6,273 nucleotides of DNA, from positions 1 through 6,273 of the forward strand of contig JAHFQQ010000205.1 of assembly GCA_023259235.1 (NCBI GenBank). Reading direction: 5' to 3'. The notes below the pieces were generated by a model. It saw nothing but the letters and a program-made list of their open reading frames with translations. It was not told the origin of the DNA and ran no database searches. A program made the position numbers and the translations under genes. The stretch is from Polaromonas sp. (GTDB lineage: Bacteria; Pseudomonadota; Gammaproteobacteria; Burkholderiales; Burkholderiaceae_C). Below, piece by piece: positions 6,057 to 6,273 of this stretch (the first letter of the stretch is position 1; every line of letters begins with the position of its first letter).

Positions 6057-6197
6057 GGTGGGGCCCTTGGGAGGATAGTAAACAGAATTATCAGGTCTCA
6101 CCCAAAAAGTATAGACGCCTGAACCATGGTTACCGTGACCAAATCGCCGATGGTGGCTACTCACGCCACGGTCGGAATCAGGGAACCAGGTGCAAGA
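6057..6197. other. spacer between the two Ig-like protein genes
   Basis: This 141-bp gap probably holds the promoter of the lipoprotein gene. It contains a perfect 10-bp palindrome AACCATGGTT (6122-6131) just upstream of the TATACT box, and a small hairpin GTGGC-N7-GCCAC (6153-6169). Neither has a T-run that would make it a terminator for the upstream gene. Confidence 0.4.
6108..6113 (-). promoter_or_regulatory. candidate -10 element of the lipoprotein gene
   Basis: TATACT on the minus strand (6113-6108) matches five of six consensus bases and would place transcription start near 6101, about 45 nt before the ATG at 6056. No good -35 is found at 16-18 nt; TTGGTC (6142-6137) is 23 nt away. If real, the promoter may need an activator. 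Confidence 0.35.
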
Positions 6198-6273
6198 CTA
6201 ACACCCGGCCCCGCCGTTGTTATCCGTGATCGTGATGATGGCCGTGCCCACGGAACCCTTTGAGTCGAGCACG
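6198..6273 (-). CDS. C-terminal fragment of a probable Ig-like-domain protein
   Basis: Only the last 24 codons and the TAG (6200-6198) are visible. The peptide reads VLDSKGSVGTAIITITDNNG and ends GAGC. The alternating hydrophobic strand followed by a small-residue turn is what ends a bacterial Ig-like beta-sandwich, and it resembles the end of the neighbouring lipoprotein (VTVTVTSPAGTSTVF). It may be a tandem paralogue of that lipoprotein. Such a short fragment gives no function, and the reading frame is supported mainly by its composition and by its position on the same strand. Confidence 0.5.
   Translation of the reverse strand, partial: VLDSKGSVGTAIITITDNNGGAGC

Noticed and set aside
6057..6164. 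N-terminal extension of the lipoprotein from a GTG at 6164
   Set aside because: It would bury the signal peptide and lipobox 36 residues inside the protein. The ATG at 6056 starts exactly at the signal sequence.
1..6273. CRISPR array, tRNA or rRNA genes, or a phage-defence cassette
   Set aside because: No regularly spaced short repeats with unique spacers, no RNA-gene sequence and no defence-type protein motifs were seen on either strand.

Overview
This GC-rich window looks like the chromosome of a beta-proteobacterium of the order Burkholderiales, most probably the family Comamonadaceae (a Rhodoferax/Polaromonas-type genome). That assignment rests on the style of the proteins and on a GC-rich intergenic repeat that I recall from that family. 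It is recognition from memory, not a search result. All supported genes are on the minus strand, so transcription runs from high to low coordinates.

Layout in the direction of transcription: (1) 6273-6198, the last 24 codons of a gene whose C-terminus resembles an Ig-like beta-sandwich. (2) 6056-4125, a 643-residue outer-membrane-type lipoprotein built of bacterial Ig-like domains, with four possible cysteine pairs and an EF-hand-like loop. (3) 4108-2357, shikimate kinase (AroK) and 3-dehydroquinate synthase (AroB) in one uninterrupted reading frame. (4) 2356-2126, a 231-bp spacer with two adjacent inverted repeats. (5) 2125-1208, arginine-sensitive-type N-acetylglutamate kinase (ArgB). (6) 1207-863, a spacer largely filled by three tandem copies of an 80-84 bp GC-rich repeat. 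(7) 862-170, an OmpR/PhoB-family response regulator of the QseB/PmrA/TctD type. (8) 87-1, the N-terminus of the probable cognate sensor histidine kinase, cut by the window edge.

The main point of interest is the aroK-aroB junction. A palindromic element with perfect 17-bp inverted arms (3492-3508 and 3564-3580) and three small internal hairpins sits exactly between the two enzyme domains. It is read through in frame and contributes about 30 linker residues, so two normally separate neighbouring genes appear to be joined into one bifunctional frame. The element resembles REP-like palindromes of the GGGGTCAGAC class, which I associate from memory with REP-associated (RAYT) transposases. All catalytic motifs of both enzymes look intact. 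The aroK start must be a non-ATG/GTG codon (TTG favoured), 16 nt after the stop of the lipoprotein gene.

The metabolic genes feed the shikimate pathway (AroK, AroB) and arginine biosynthesis (ArgB). The two-component pair and the Ig-like lipoproteins concern envelope sensing and the cell surface. Nothing here shows a single system linking all of them; they look like neighbouring transcription units.
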